A stretch of 64,000 nt of DNA from NCBI RefSeq assembly GCF_022012435.1, contig NZ_JAKLUA010000007.1:62001-126000 (forward strand), given 5' to 3'. The notes beneath the pieces are model-generated. The model was not told the DNA's origin. It worked only from the letters and a program-made list of their open reading frames with translations, and searched no databases. Within the stretch, counting starts at the first letter, position 1. Each line of letters begins with the position of its first letter. The translations under genes were made by a program, and so were the position numbers. Positions 32,872 to 40,872 of this stretch are shown here, one piece after another. This stretch comes from Bradyrhizobium zhengyangense (GTDB lineage: Bacteria > Pseudomonadota > Alphaproteobacteria > Rhizobiales > Xanthobacteraceae).

Positions 32872-33225
32872 ATGCGAACAGAGCGGATTGCGCTGGGTGT
32901 GGCGCTCGCGATTGGCGGCATCGTCGCGCAGAGCGCAGCATTCGCCGAGGAATATCGCGGAACCATGGAGCAGCAGATGGCCTGCACGCCTGATGTCTGG
33001 CGCCTGTGCAGCGACCAGATTCCGGATGTGAGCCGCATCACCGCTTGCTTGCGGCAGAACACGCCGCAACTCTCCAGTGGCTGCCGCGCCGTGTTCGAGT
33101 CCAACAACCAGATGCCGCCGCAACAGCAGGTCCCGCGCAATCGCGCCGCACCGCCGCCGACGCGCTACAACAATGCGCCGTCGCCGCAGGTGCAGCCACG
33201 GCCTTATGATGATGACGACGATTAG
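32872..33225 (+). CDS. Secreted cysteine-rich-repeat small protein
   Basis: A 117-residue protein with an N-terminal signal peptide (ALGVALAIGGIVAQSAAFAE). The mature part holds one cysteine-rich repeat, CTPDVWRLCSDQIPD and then ITACLRQNTPQLSSGCRAVF, similar to the Cys-rich GLG1/FGFR repeat found in many alphaproteobacterial secreted proteins. It ends with a Pro/Gln-rich tail and five aspartates. Four cysteines suggest disulfides in the periplasm. The function is unknown. It follows the Bug gene after 95 bases and converges with the adenylate cyclase gene, which ends 6 bases beyond. Confidence 0.75.
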   Translation: MRTERIALGVALAIGGIVAQSAAFAEEYRGTMEQQMACTPDVWRLCSDQIPDVSRITACLRQNTPQLSSGCRAVFESNNQMPPQQQVPRNRAAPPPTRYNNAPSPQVQPRPYDDDDD

Positions 33226-33231
33226 CGCTGC

Positions 33232-34065
33232 CTAGCGCCTGTCCTGTTCAGGTCGACGTCCGAGCACCATCCGCAAGGCGGCGCCGAACAGAATGACCGC
33301 GACTGGCCAATGGAACCAGATTTTGTGCCCGCCAGAGAACAGATTGATCATGATCAGGAAGGCGGACACCGTGAGCGCCACCGCAACCGGCCGGGGCAGC
33401 TTTCCCAGCCAATCCGAAACGGCATTGGTGGACGATGATGGCTCGCGCCTGTCGCCCATCCGCGGAGCGCGCGCGCTCTCCGAGGGCGTTCGGTTTTCCT
33501 CCATCGGGATGCTGGCATGCCCGGCGGCTTGGCCGCCCAGGGTCACCCGATAGCTGGTCAGGGGCGCGATGTTCTTCATCGGGCGCTGGCCGAGACAGTC
33601 GAAGCCAACGGACAGTTTGTTGTGCACCTGATCGTAGACGGAGCTCGAGATCACGACCCCGCCGGGGTCAGCGAGCTCCTGCAGCCGTGATGCGATATTG
33701 ACGCCGTCACCATAGATGTTGGTGCCGTCCACCATCACGTCGCCGAGGTTGATGCCGATGCGAAACCGCATCGCGTTCGCTTGAGGCGCGGCCGATTCCT
33801 GATCGGATATTTCCTGCTGAATCTCGATCGCGGATTGGACGGCCTCGACCACGCTGGCGAATTCGGCGATCACGGCATCGCCCCAGGTGTTCACGATGCG
33901 GCCGTCATGGCGCTCGACCAGTCGGGCAATGGCCGCGCGGGAGCGGCGGAGCGCTTCCAGCGTTCCGGCCTCGTCCGCTTCCATGAGACGGGAATAGCCG
34001 TACACGTCAGCGCACAGCACGGTGGTCAGTCGTCGTTTCACCTTGTCATCGGGCATGGTCCTCAT
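33232..34065 (-). CDS. Class III adenylate/guanylate cyclase with C-terminal membrane helices
   Basis: A 277-residue cyclase that should make cAMP (or cGMP). The catalytic domain comes first: TTVLCADVYGYSRLMEADEA gives the first metal-binding Asp, NTWGDAVIAEF the second, and INLGDVMVDGTNIYGDGVNI carries the transition-state residues. The C-terminal part has two hydrophobic helices (PVAVALTVSAFLIMINLF and WPVAVILFGAALRMVL) that anchor it in the inner membrane, an order opposite to many cyclases. The start at 34065 is preferred because GGGAGG stands 7 bases upstream. No receiver or sensor domain is visible. Confidence 0.88.
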   Translation of the reverse strand: MRTMPDDKVKRRLTTVLCADVYGYSRLMEADEAGTLEALRRSRAAIARLVERHDGRIVNTWGDAVIAEFASVVEAVQSAIEIQQEISDQESAAPQANAMRFRIGINLGDVMVDGTNIYGDGVNIASRLQELADPGGVVISSSVYDQVHNKLSVGFDCLGQRPMKNIAPLTSYRVTLGGQAAGHASIPMEENRTPSESARAPRMGDRREPSSSTNAVSDWLGKLPRPVAVALTVSAFLIMINLFSGGHKIWFHWPVAVILFGAALRMVLGRRPEQDRR

Positions 34066-34220
34066 CCTAGCCTCCCTGACCGGCAAATGCATCAGGCATC
34101 GCATCTGGCGCCGTCGCGGTTCAGCGACCGGTCGTCCCGTCCCGAAACCGTCACGTCTGTGCAACGAATTGCCGTCGGCCAAGTTGATTGCGGTCGGAAG
34201 CTGTCGATTGGAGGAATGTC

Positions 34221-34463
34221 ATGTCCAAGACCGAATCCAAGACCAAATCCATGACCAGAATTCCTGCTGCACTTTGCGTGTTTGGCGCGATATTGCTCGG
34301 AGCACCTGCAATGGCAGCTCCAGTCACTGCTTTGTCCGGAGCCGCCAAGCCGATGGCGCAGGAGAACGACCTGGTGCAAGCGCGATTCGGCTGGCACTGG
34401 GGCTGGGGCCATTCGCACCGCGCGAACTATCGCTGCCGGCCCTACTGCGGCTGGGGCGGCTAG
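34221..34463 (+). CDS. Small secreted protein with a His/Trp/Cys-rich end
   Basis: An 80-residue protein. Starting at 34221 (MSKTESKTKSM, with GGAGGAA upstream) it has a signal peptide (IPAALCVFGAILLGAPAMAA) and a short mature part of about 45 residues. That part ends in FGWHWGWGHSHRANYRCRP and YCGWGG. The clustered His, Trp and Cys suggest metal or cell-wall binding, but no family is known to me. A bidirectional-looking hairpin follows at 34506. The divergent neighbour is the cyclase gene, across 155 bases. Confidence 0.6.
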   Translation: MSKTESKTKSMTRIPAALCVFGAILLGAPAMAAPVTALSGAAKPMAQENDLVQARFGWHWGWGHSHRANYRCRPYCGWGG

Positions 34464-34505
34464 AGCGAAATGCGTTTCGGTTGAATCGGTGCAATCCGCG
34501 AGCTC

Positions 34506-34536
34506 CGACACCTCTCCTCGCTGGGGAGAGGTGTCG
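34506..34536. terminator. Bidirectional hairpin between converging genes
   Basis: CGACACCTCTCC and GGAGAGGTGTCG form a perfect 12-bp stem with a 7-base loop. It lies between the small secreted protein gene (plus) and the YbaK-type gene (minus). There is no clear T-run, so it may end both transcripts weakly or be a repeat element. Confidence 0.5.
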
Positions 34537-34559
34537 CAGGCCGACCGATCGAACCCGCG

Positions 34560-35027
34560 TTATGGCCTGTGCTCGCAGACGTCGACCCATTCCGCTGCGG
34601 TCAGCTCGGCCATCCGATCGGGCGTGATGCGCACGGCGCTGTGGGTCGAGCCCGCGGCCGGCACCACCACGTCGTACGCCTTCAGCGAAATGTCACAATA
34701 GACCGGCAGCGGCGATTTCAGGCCGAACGGGCAGACGCCGCCGACCTCGTGGCCGGTGATGTCGGCGACCTCTTCCAGTCCCAGCATCTTCGGCTTGCCG
34801 CCGAACTGCGCCTTTACCTTCTTGTTGTCCATGCGCGAGGTGCCGGCCGCGACGATCAGGATCACGCGCTCGCCGACGCGCAAGGACAGCGTCTTGGCAA
34901 TCATGCCGGGCTCGACGCCATAGGCTTCGGCGGCCAGCGTCACGGTCGCCGAGCTGATCGGGGATTCCATGACTGATATGTCGGGGGCTTTCTCGGCGAA
35001 GAAGGCGCGAACGGATTCCAGGCTCAT
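34560..35027 (-). CDS. YbaK/EbsC-family aminoacyl-tRNA deacylase
   Basis: A 155-residue trans-editing protein of the YbaK/ProX family, which removes wrongly attached amino acids (for example Cys or Ala on tRNA-Pro) in the cytosol. The motifs are MIAKTLSLRVGERVILIVAA, with the conserved Lys, the MDNKKVKAQFGGKP helix, the family signature GGVCPFGLKSPLPVYCD, and a final STHSAVRI. Its length is typical. The stop of the haloacid dehalogenase gene upstream is 21 bases away, so the two are probably one transcript. The exact tRNA substrate cannot be assigned. Confidence 0.9.
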   Translation of the reverse strand: MSLESVRAFFAEKAPDISVMESPISSATVTLAAEAYGVEPGMIAKTLSLRVGERVILIVAAGTSRMDNKKVKAQFGGKPKMLGLEEVADITGHEVGGVCPFGLKSPLPVYCDISLKAYDVVVPAAGSTHSAVRITPDRMAELTAAEWVDVCEHRP

Positions 35028-35048
35028 TCCAGTTGGCTCATCGAGGAC

Positions 35049-35789
35049 TTACGGGCGGGCGGCAATCGCGGGCAGGTCCGAAAGCGAACGAACACGATAA
35101 TCCGGCGCAAAGCCGAGCTCGTCCATCTGGGTGCGGATCGCCTTGAACATGGTCAGCGGTGCCACGAGTTCGGTCTCGACGCAAGCCAGCGCCATCGCCT
35201 CCGGCGTCACCCGCTCGATCCAGGCGACGTTCAGCCCGAACGCCTTGGCACCGGCGACGTCCCAGGGATTGGAGGAGACGAACAGCACCTCGCCAGGCGC
35301 GGTGCCGAGCACCTCGCCGATCAGCTCATAGGCCTGTGGGCTCGGCTTGAAGATCTTCTTGGCATCGACGCTGATGGTGGCGTCGAGCAGGCGGTCGAGC
35401 CCGGAATTGCGCACCAGCGCGTTCAGCATATCCGGGCTGCCATTGGAGAGGATGGCCAGCTTTCGCGGTCTCAAGGCCTCGAGCGCGGCGGTCGCGTCCG
35501 GATAGAGATCGAGATGCAGATATTTTTCGATGATCCGCTCGAAGGCCTCGTTCTCGTACGCCAGCCCAAGCACGCGCAGCGTATAAGCCAGCGAGTCGCG
35601 CGTGACGGCAGAAAAATCCTGGTAGCGCCGCATCAGCGAGCGCAGCCAGGTGTATTCGAGCTGCTTGATCCGCCAGACCTGCGTGATGATCTCGCCATAG
35701 CCCGGAAACGCATCCTCGGTGATCTCAGCGACCGACTGGATGTCGTAGAGCGTTCCGTAGGCATCGAAGACGACGGCTTTGAGATTCAT
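35049..35789 (-). CDS. L-2-haloacid dehalogenase (HAD type II)
   Basis: A 246-residue cytosolic hydrolase that would convert L-2-haloacids to D-2-hydroxyacids. All catalytic elements of the haloacid dehalogenase type II family are visible: the nucleophile Asp9 in VVFDAYGTLYD, the Arg in VWRIKQLEYTWL, LSNGSPDML, the Lys in IFKPSPQAYELIG, and SSNPWDVAGAKAFG with the Asn, Trp and Asp that bind the halide and activate water. The complete set favours a true dehalogenase over a generic HAD phosphatase. It precedes the YbaK-type gene. No haloacid transporter is adjacent. Confidence 0.93.
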   Translation of the reverse strand: MNLKAVVFDAYGTLYDIQSVAEITEDAFPGYGEIITQVWRIKQLEYTWLRSLMRRYQDFSAVTRDSLAYTLRVLGLAYENEAFERIIEKYLHLDLYPDATAALEALRPRKLAILSNGSPDMLNALVRNSGLDRLLDATISVDAKKIFKPSPQAYELIGEVLGTAPGEVLFVSSNPWDVAGAKAFGLNVAWIERVTPEAMALACVETELVAPLTMFKAIRTQMDELGFAPDYRVRSLSDLPAIAARP

Positions 35790-35998
35790 CGGCTGTCCTT
35801 CCGGGCGGTGTAGTCACAAGAACCCCGCTTGGGGGCGTGCGCGTATCGTCAGCTTACCAGAGCACAGCAGACGCCGGCCACCGCAAGCGTGATCGCGGCT
35901 TGTGGACGCAGTGCAGATGTTGGCTGTTTCGCTGACCGCTCTTCCGGGCTTGGTTCAAGTTCCGAAATGCGGCCGTCGCCACTGTAGAATGCGTCACG

Positions 35999-37849
35999 CT
36001 AGTCGCACACTTCGGTAGCGAAGTTGGTAGCAGATGTGCTGAAATATTTTCGCTGCTCGATGCGACATCCGGGCTTGACGGGCCGGCAACCGGCACTCGA
36101 GCAGATCATCTGGCCGCTCGATCTCGCCTGCGGTTTCGAAGGCGTTGACTCGACCTGCTTTCGCTCGTCGTCCGCTCCTTTCGGCGATTCACGAGTCGCC
36201 ACTGGCTTCTTGTCTTGGCCCCTCTCGCATTCGTTGTCACCATTGAGGTGATAATTTGCCCGGCAGGTGATCTTGACGCAGGTGTCGCCATCAGCCCTGA
36301 AGCCGTGCTCGCAGACAAGCGGACAAACCCGACCAGGCCTGGCCTTGATCGCATCGAGCGCTTCGAAGCTCGCCAGCTTGGTGTCGAATTTTGTTCCGGC
36401 AAACTTGTTAAACAGCGTCAGGGAGCGCTGGGAGGCATTGCTCCAGTCGCCGTCAGTTGCGCCCGTCATACAACCGACACGGCGCAGCTCAGACTGCACC
36501 AGCTTGATCGTCTCTTGAGGCGAGAGGGATGGCTGCGATGGCGTGGGCGGAAGGTCCGCAACCTTCATGGCGTTGTCGTTCTTGTCCTTGGTTTCCGTCG
36601 CCGCCTGCTTCTGCGCTGTAAGTTCGGCAGCAGCCTTCTCTCGGGCAATGCTGTCGGCTAGCGCGGTCTCGGCCGCCTGCTTTTCGGCAAGTGCCTTGGC
36701 GACTGCAGCTTCCGCCTCCTTGCGCCGCTGCTCGGCCTCTGCTGCCTTCGCCTCTTCAACCCGTTTGGCCTTTTCTGCCGCAAGCCGGTTGTCCTCGGCA
36801 GCCTTCGCGGCCGCCGCGGCCTTCTCCTGTTCGGCCTTGTTGGCGCGATCGGCGGCCAGACGTGCCTTCTCCTGCTCCGCCTGTCGGGCCTTGTCTACCG
36901 CCTCAGCGCGGGCTTCCTCGGCCGCGATCTTGTTGAGCTGGCCCTTGGCGAGACCGGCGTAGAATCCATCGGGATATTGGGTCAGGAACACGGTCCAGCC
37001 ATCGCGGGTACCGAGTTGAAGCGCGAATTCGTAGTCGCGGCGAACGGCCTCCTGCGGATCGGCTTGCGCTCCCACTGCCGGTGCGGCCGGGACCAGAGAC
37101 AGATCTTCGCCGCCGAGCGAACCGTAGACGTAAGGCTCTTGATGATAGGCCGTGCTCCTGAGAACGTCGTCGCGGACGAAGCCAAAGGCTTTGCGGAGAT
37201 CGAGCCCTGGTTTTGGCAGGCGTTCGACCACGGCAATTGCAAATGGGCTGTTCTTCGAGTCTCCGTCCGACGCCGTCGAGCCCGCCTTGGCGGCAAAAGC
37301 GATCATCGTATTCGGACTCGACGGCTCGACCTTGGCAAGACCGCGACCGATAGAACGGCTGGCCACGGTGCGTTTCATAGTTCCGGCGAACGGGTTGTCC
37401 CGGCAGGCATCGAGAATGACGAGGCGAAGCTGCTTGGCTGGTTCGATCGTCGCCAGGATACGGTCGAGCGGAAGTGCCTCGTCGTAGACGTCCGTATCGA
37501 CTTCCAGCGCGGCATCGGTCGGGACCAAATAGTTGATGCCATCGACCTCAATCCCGTGGCCTGCGTAATAAACAACGGCGATGTCGGCATCCCGGCTCCG
37601 GAGGCCAAATTCCCTCAGCGCTTTCCGCGTCTCGGCAATGTTGAGGTCAGTCTTGATCTCGACGAGATCGAATCCAGCGTTCCTGAACATGCCGCCAACC
37701 AAGGCGGCGTCATTCACAGGGTTCGCCAGCTTCGGCACGCTCTTGTAGGCGGAATTGCCGATCACCAGCGCGACCCGGCGTTCGGCATGGGCCGAACCGA
37801 ACGTCAAGCAAAGCAAAAAGATTAAGAAAAACCAGCGAGGTGTGCGCAT
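35999..37849 (-). CDS. Secreted caspase-like (peptidase C14) protein with coiled coil
   Basis: A 616-residue exported protein. A signal peptide (WFFLIFLLCLTFGSAHA) precedes a caspase/metacaspase p20 domain (about 23-260). The catalytic dyad is His98 in VVYYAGHGIEV and Cys149 in LDACRDNPFAG. The middle (about 290-420) is an Ala/Glu/Lys-rich coiled coil. The C-terminal part has a peptidoglycan-binding-like or helical segment and a cysteine-rich region (VCPLVCEHGF, CSSAGC). Base composition looks somewhat less GC-rich than the neighbours, which hints at acquisition. A CRP-type palindrome lies 59 bases upstream. The substrate and any signalling role are unknown. Confidence 0.9.
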   Translation of the reverse strand: MRTPRWFFLIFLLCLTFGSAHAERRVALVIGNSAYKSVPKLANPVNDAALVGGMFRNAGFDLVEIKTDLNIAETRKALREFGLRSRDADIAVVYYAGHGIEVDGINYLVPTDAALEVDTDVYDEALPLDRILATIEPAKQLRLVILDACRDNPFAGTMKRTVASRSIGRGLAKVEPSSPNTMIAFAAKAGSTASDGDSKNSPFAIAVVERLPKPGLDLRKAFGFVRDDVLRSTAYHQEPYVYGSLGGEDLSLVPAAPAVGAQADPQEAVRRDYEFALQLGTRDGWTVFLTQYPDGFYAGLAKGQLNKIAAEEARAEAVDKARQAEQEKARLAADRANKAEQEKAAAAAKAAEDNRLAAEKAKRVEEAKAAEAEQRRKEAEAAVAKALAEKQAAETALADSIAREKAAAELTAQKQAATETKDKNDNAMKVADLPPTPSQPSLSPQETIKLVQSELRRVGCMTGATDGDWSNASQRSLTLFNKFAGTKFDTKLASFEALDAIKARPGRVCPLVCEHGFRADGDTCVKITCRANYHLNGDNECERGQDKKPVATRESPKGADDERKQVESTPSKPQARSSGQMICSSAGCRPVKPGCRIEQRKYFSTSATNFATEVCD

Positions 37850-37907
37850 GGAAGCCCCGATTATGTGCACAGGGTATTTGCAGCTTGCCATAATGCAAGT
37901 GGGACTT

Positions 37908-37923
37908 TGTGATGTCGATCACA
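37908..37923. promoter_or_regulatory. CRP-type palindrome upstream of the caspase-like gene
   Basis: TGTGAT-GTCG-ATCACA is a perfect 6-bp inverted repeat that matches the classical CRP consensus TGTGA-N6-TCACA. It lies 59-74 bases before the caspase-like start. A CRP/FNR-family protein responding to cAMP is the likely user. Assignment from the motif only. Confidence 0.55.
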
Positions 37924-38090
37924 GTAAAGGTCGCCCGCCTTTGAAGCGCGTCACGAAGCTGATTTTCGGCATTGGCGCCAAGCCGACATGCGACTGGCGC
38001 CTGCTTGCGAAGGGAAAGGGCCTGTGTCCCCCCGGAACTTTGCCAACGCCTCTCCGTTCCCGTTAGCGGGCATGAACGTAGGGAGGCGTG

Positions 38091-38438
38091 ATGAAATGGA
38101 TGTTGGTCGTCTTGGTCGGCGGCGTCTCACCCGTCAACACCGATCTGGTGTTCGACAAGTTCAGTGACTGCCTCGCCGCCGAGGAGCAGATGCGGCAGCA
38201 CTATGCTGACGCGTTCGAGGCGTGGGATCGCACGGCTGCGGCAAGGATCGAACGCCGCAGCGACTACAGGAAAGCCCGTGATATCGAGGCCAAACGGCTG
38301 CTCAGCAACGTAGGGACGTGCGTCCCGCACGGTGGCGGCGATGCGCAGCCGGTCACAGCACCGCAGCAGCAACCTTCTGCTCCAGCGCCGTCGCAACCTG
38401 CCGCGACACCGTCGCCGCAGCCAACGCCGCGACCTTAG
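38091..38438 (+). CDS. Small protein with a Pro/Gln-rich tail
   Basis: A 115-residue protein. GGGAGG stands four bases before the ATG at 38091. The N-terminus is hydrophobic (MKWMLVVLVGG) and may be a short signal or anchor. A charged helical middle (KFSDCLAAEEQMRQHYADAF) follows, with a cysteine pair spaced by about 60 residues, then a disordered tail of Pro, Ala, Ser and Gln repeats. I know no family name for it; similar small exported proteins are common in rhizobia. It converges with the oxidoreductase gene at 38485. Confidence 0.6.
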   Translation: MKWMLVVLVGGVSPVNTDLVFDKFSDCLAAEEQMRQHYADAFEAWDRTAAARIERRSDYRKARDIEAKRLLSNVGTCVPHGGGDAQPVTAPQQQPSAPAPSQPAATPSPQPTPRP

Positions 38439-38484
38439 TGAGTGCGCTGGTTGCGCGCGCCGGAATGATTCCGCCGCCCGCGAA

Positions 38485-39495
38485 CTAAAGCGTCACGACG
38501 ACCTTGCCGAAATGCGAGCCGCTCCGCAGGTGAGCATAGGCTTCGGGGACGTCCTCGAAATCGTAGATGCGGTCCACGATCGGGTGGATCGCATGTTCGG
38601 TCAGGAAGCGATTCATCGCAGAGAAATGTTCAACCGATCCGACGGTGACACCGATGATATCGGCATTTTCCCATTGCAGGCGAGCGAGATCTGGCTTCGG
38701 ACCGAACCCCGTCAAGACGCCGATCTGAATGATCTTGCCGCCCGACGCGACGGATCGCAGCGACCGGTCATAGGTGCCAGGACCGCCGAGTTCGAGAATG
38801 TGGCTGGCACCTTCGCCACTGGTGGCCTTCATCACGGCGATATCCCAGTCCGGGGTGTTGCGATAGTTGATGAGGATCGAGCCGCCCAGTGTCCTCGCGC
38901 GGGCAAGCTTTTCATCCGAGGACGAGATCACGATCGCGCGCGCCCCGAGCGCCGCAGCGAATTGAAGTCCGAACAGTGCGACGCCACCCGTTCCCTGGAC
39001 GAGCAGCGTGCCGCGCTTGCTCAACCCACCGCGTGTGACGAGGCCGTGCCAGGCCGTGACGCCAGCACAGGGCAAAGTGGCCGCTTCGACCGAGGACAAA
39101 TGCGGCGGTACGGGGACGAGCGCTGACGCCGGCAGCACGACATACTCTGTCAGCATTCCGTCCGTCGCGTTGCCACCGAGGGACGACGCAACGTAGCTGG
39201 ATTTGAACGGCCCGGAGATCCAATCGCGAAAGAACGACGCGGCGACGCGGTCGCCGATCTTCCATTGCGCGACCTCGGCGCCGATGGCGTCAACGATGCC
39301 CGCACCGTCGGAGAGCGGCACGCGGCCGTTGACTTCGTTCTGGCCCGCGCGGTCGAGGATCAGAAGGTCCCGGTAGTTGAGACTGACCGCTTCGACCCGG
39401 ACGCGGACTTCACCATTGGCGGGTTCGGGCTTGCTGACGTCGGCTCGCACGAGGTGGCCGGCCCCCGCATGGCTGTTCAAATGATAGGCTTTCAT
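38485..39495 (-). CDS. MDR-superfamily zinc-independent alcohol dehydrogenase / quinone oxidoreductase
   Basis: A 336-residue NAD(P)-dependent medium-chain reductase. The cofactor motif is GTGGVALFGLQFAAALGA, preceded by EAATLPCAGVTAWHGLV. ADVSKPEPANGEVRVRVEAV and GDRVAASFF are typical of the N-terminal domain. The four-cysteine structural zinc lobe is absent, so quinone oxidoreductase-like enzymes fit better than classical ADH. The ATG at 39495 has GGGAG at good spacing; an ATG at 39498 is just as possible. It is divergent from a MerR gene, and its promoter carries a palindrome in an overlong spacer, so it is very probably the regulator's target. Confidence 0.88.
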   Translation of the reverse strand: MKAYHLNSHAGAGHLVRADVSKPEPANGEVRVRVEAVSLNYRDLLILDRAGQNEVNGRVPLSDGAGIVDAIGAEVAQWKIGDRVAASFFRDWISGPFKSSYVASSLGGNATDGMLTEYVVLPASALVPVPPHLSSVEAATLPCAGVTAWHGLVTRGGLSKRGTLLVQGTGGVALFGLQFAAALGARAIVISSSDEKLARARTLGGSILINYRNTPDWDIAVMKATSGEGASHILELGGPGTYDRSLRSVASGGKIIQIGVLTGFGPKPDLARLQWENADIIGVTVGSVEHFSAMNRFLTEHAIHPIVDRIYDFEDVPEAYAHLRSGSHFGKVVVTL

Positions 39496-39537
39496 CATTG
39501 CTCCCTTCACAAGTGGCATTCACTTGGATGAGCACCA

Positions 39538-39569
39538 TCTGTACGGTCTGACAGTGCTGTCAGGGTCAA
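39538..39569 (-). promoter_or_regulatory. MerR-type promoter with palindrome in a 20-bp spacer
   Basis: On the minus strand a -35 box, TTGACC (39569-39564), is followed by the perfect palindrome CTGACAG-CA-CTGTCAG (39548-39563) and a -10-like TACAGA (39543-39538). The spacer of 19-20 bp instead of 17 is the hallmark of promoters that MerR-family activators untwist. It drives the oxidoreductase gene. Confidence 0.65.
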
Positions 39570-39580
39570 GAGGTCTTCAG

Positions 39581-39928
39581 ATGAAAATTGGCGAGCTTTC
39601 CCGCAGGACGGGGGTCAGCGTCCGGATGCTGCGCTATTACGAAGGCGAAGGCTTGCTCGCGCCGCAGCGGACCAATTCCGGTTATCGCGACTATGGCCCG
39701 GAGGCAGAGGAGACCGTGCGGCGGATCAAAATGCTTGGTTCGGCGGGGATGAAGCTCGAGACGATCCAGCAATTGCTCCCGTGCGTCCGGAACAACGATC
39801 CGGCTTTCACGCCGTGCAATGAGCTACGAAGAATCCTCGCTCAGCAGGTCGGCCTGATCGACGAACGCATCGAGACGCTCAGCCAGAGCCGCACCATTCT
39901 GGCGGGCTATCTGGCAAGTGTGAACTGA
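39581..39928 (+). CDS. MerR-family transcriptional regulator
   Basis: A 115-residue regulator. The N-terminal winged helix (MKIGELSRRTGVSVRMLRYY, then LAPQRTNSGYRDYG) is canonical, and a dimerisation coiled coil follows (ELRRILAQQVGLIDERIETL). There is one Cys in QLLPCVRNNDP and another in TPCNEL, not the spacing of metal-sensing MerR proteins, so an organic or redox signal is more likely. The start at 39581 (AGAGG upstream) is preferred over a reading 19 residues longer. It is divergent from the quinone-oxidoreductase-like gene and very probably activates it. Confidence 0.92.
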   Translation: MKIGELSRRTGVSVRMLRYYEGEGLLAPQRTNSGYRDYGPEAEETVRRIKMLGSAGMKLETIQQLLPCVRNNDPAFTPCNELRRILAQQVGLIDERIETLSQSRTILAGYLASVN

Positions 39929-39987
39929 TCGCGCATCGCGCGTCGACTTCCGCCCTCGGGCCGTGAGCGGACGTCGTTAGGACGCGC

Positions 39988-40872
39988 CTAGATCCCCAAG
40001 ATCTTCCGCGCGTTGGCCTTCAGCACCTTCGGCCGGATCTCGTCGCGGATGTCGATCTTGGCAAAGTCCGACAGCCAGCGGTCCGGCGTGATGACGGGCC
40101 AGTCCGAGCCGAACAGCATCTTGTCCTGCAGGATCGAGTTGATGTAGCGCACCAGGATCGGCGGGAAATATTTCGGCGACCAGCCGGAGAGGTCGATATA
40201 GACGTTCGGCTTGTGGGTCGCGACCGACAGCGCCTCTTCCTGCCAGGGGAAGGAGGGATGTGCGAGGATGATCTTGAGGTCGGGGAAATCGGCCGCGACG
40301 TCGTCCATGTACATCGGGTTGGAATATTTCAGCCGCATGCCCATGCCGCCGGGCATGCCCGAGCCGACGCCGGTCTGGCCGGTGTGGAACAGCGCGATCG
40401 CGCCGCCATTGTTGATCTCTTCGTAGAGCGGATAGGCCATGCGATCGTTGGCGTAGAAGCCCTGCATGGTCGGATGGAATTTGAAGCCGCGCACGCCGTA
40501 TTCCTCGATCAGCCTGCGCGCCTCGCGCACCCCGAGCTTGCCCTTGTGCGGGTCGATCGAAACGAAGGGGATGAGGACGTCCAGATGGTCGGAGGCGATC
40601 TCCAGCATCTCTTCATTCTTGTAGCGGCGGAAGCCGGTCTCGCGCTCGGCATCGACGGGGAAGATCACGGCGGCGATGTTCTTGGAGCGGTAATAGGCCG
40701 CGGTCTCCGGCACGGTCGGCGGATGCTTGTGCGGCGACTTGAAATAGTCGGCCATCTGCGCCTGGAAATCGTCATAGCCGTCGTCGGGATGGGTGCCGCA
40801 AGGCTCCTCGGCATGGGTGTGGATGTCGATGGCGACGACCTTGTCGATATCAGGCAGCTTCAGCTTGGGCAT
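39988..40872 (-). CDS. Amidohydrolase-family (TIM-barrel) metal enzyme
   Basis: A 294-residue member of the amidohydrolase_2 family, which includes ACMS decarboxylase, gamma-resorcylate decarboxylase and lactonases. The metal-binding motif VVAIDIHTHAEEPCG is at the N-terminus. GFKFHPTMQGFYA, IALFHTGQTGVGSG, IILAHPSFPWQEEAL and MLFGSDWPVITPDRWL line up with the active-site strands. It would decarboxylate or hydrolyse an aromatic or lactone substrate. A GGGAGG ribosome-binding site precedes the ATG. A 37-base palindrome starts 19 bases upstream, which suggests repression. No transporter or ring-cleavage gene adjoins. Confidence 0.9.
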   Translation of the reverse strand: MPKLKLPDIDKVVAIDIHTHAEEPCGTHPDDGYDDFQAQMADYFKSPHKHPPTVPETAAYYRSKNIAAVIFPVDAERETGFRRYKNEEMLEIASDHLDVLIPFVSIDPHKGKLGVREARRLIEEYGVRGFKFHPTMQGFYANDRMAYPLYEEINNGGAIALFHTGQTGVGSGMPGGMGMRLKYSNPMYMDDVAADFPDLKIILAHPSFPWQEEALSVATHKPNVYIDLSGWSPKYFPPILVRYINSILQDKMLFGSDWPVITPDRWLSDFAKIDIRDEIRPKVLKANARKILGI

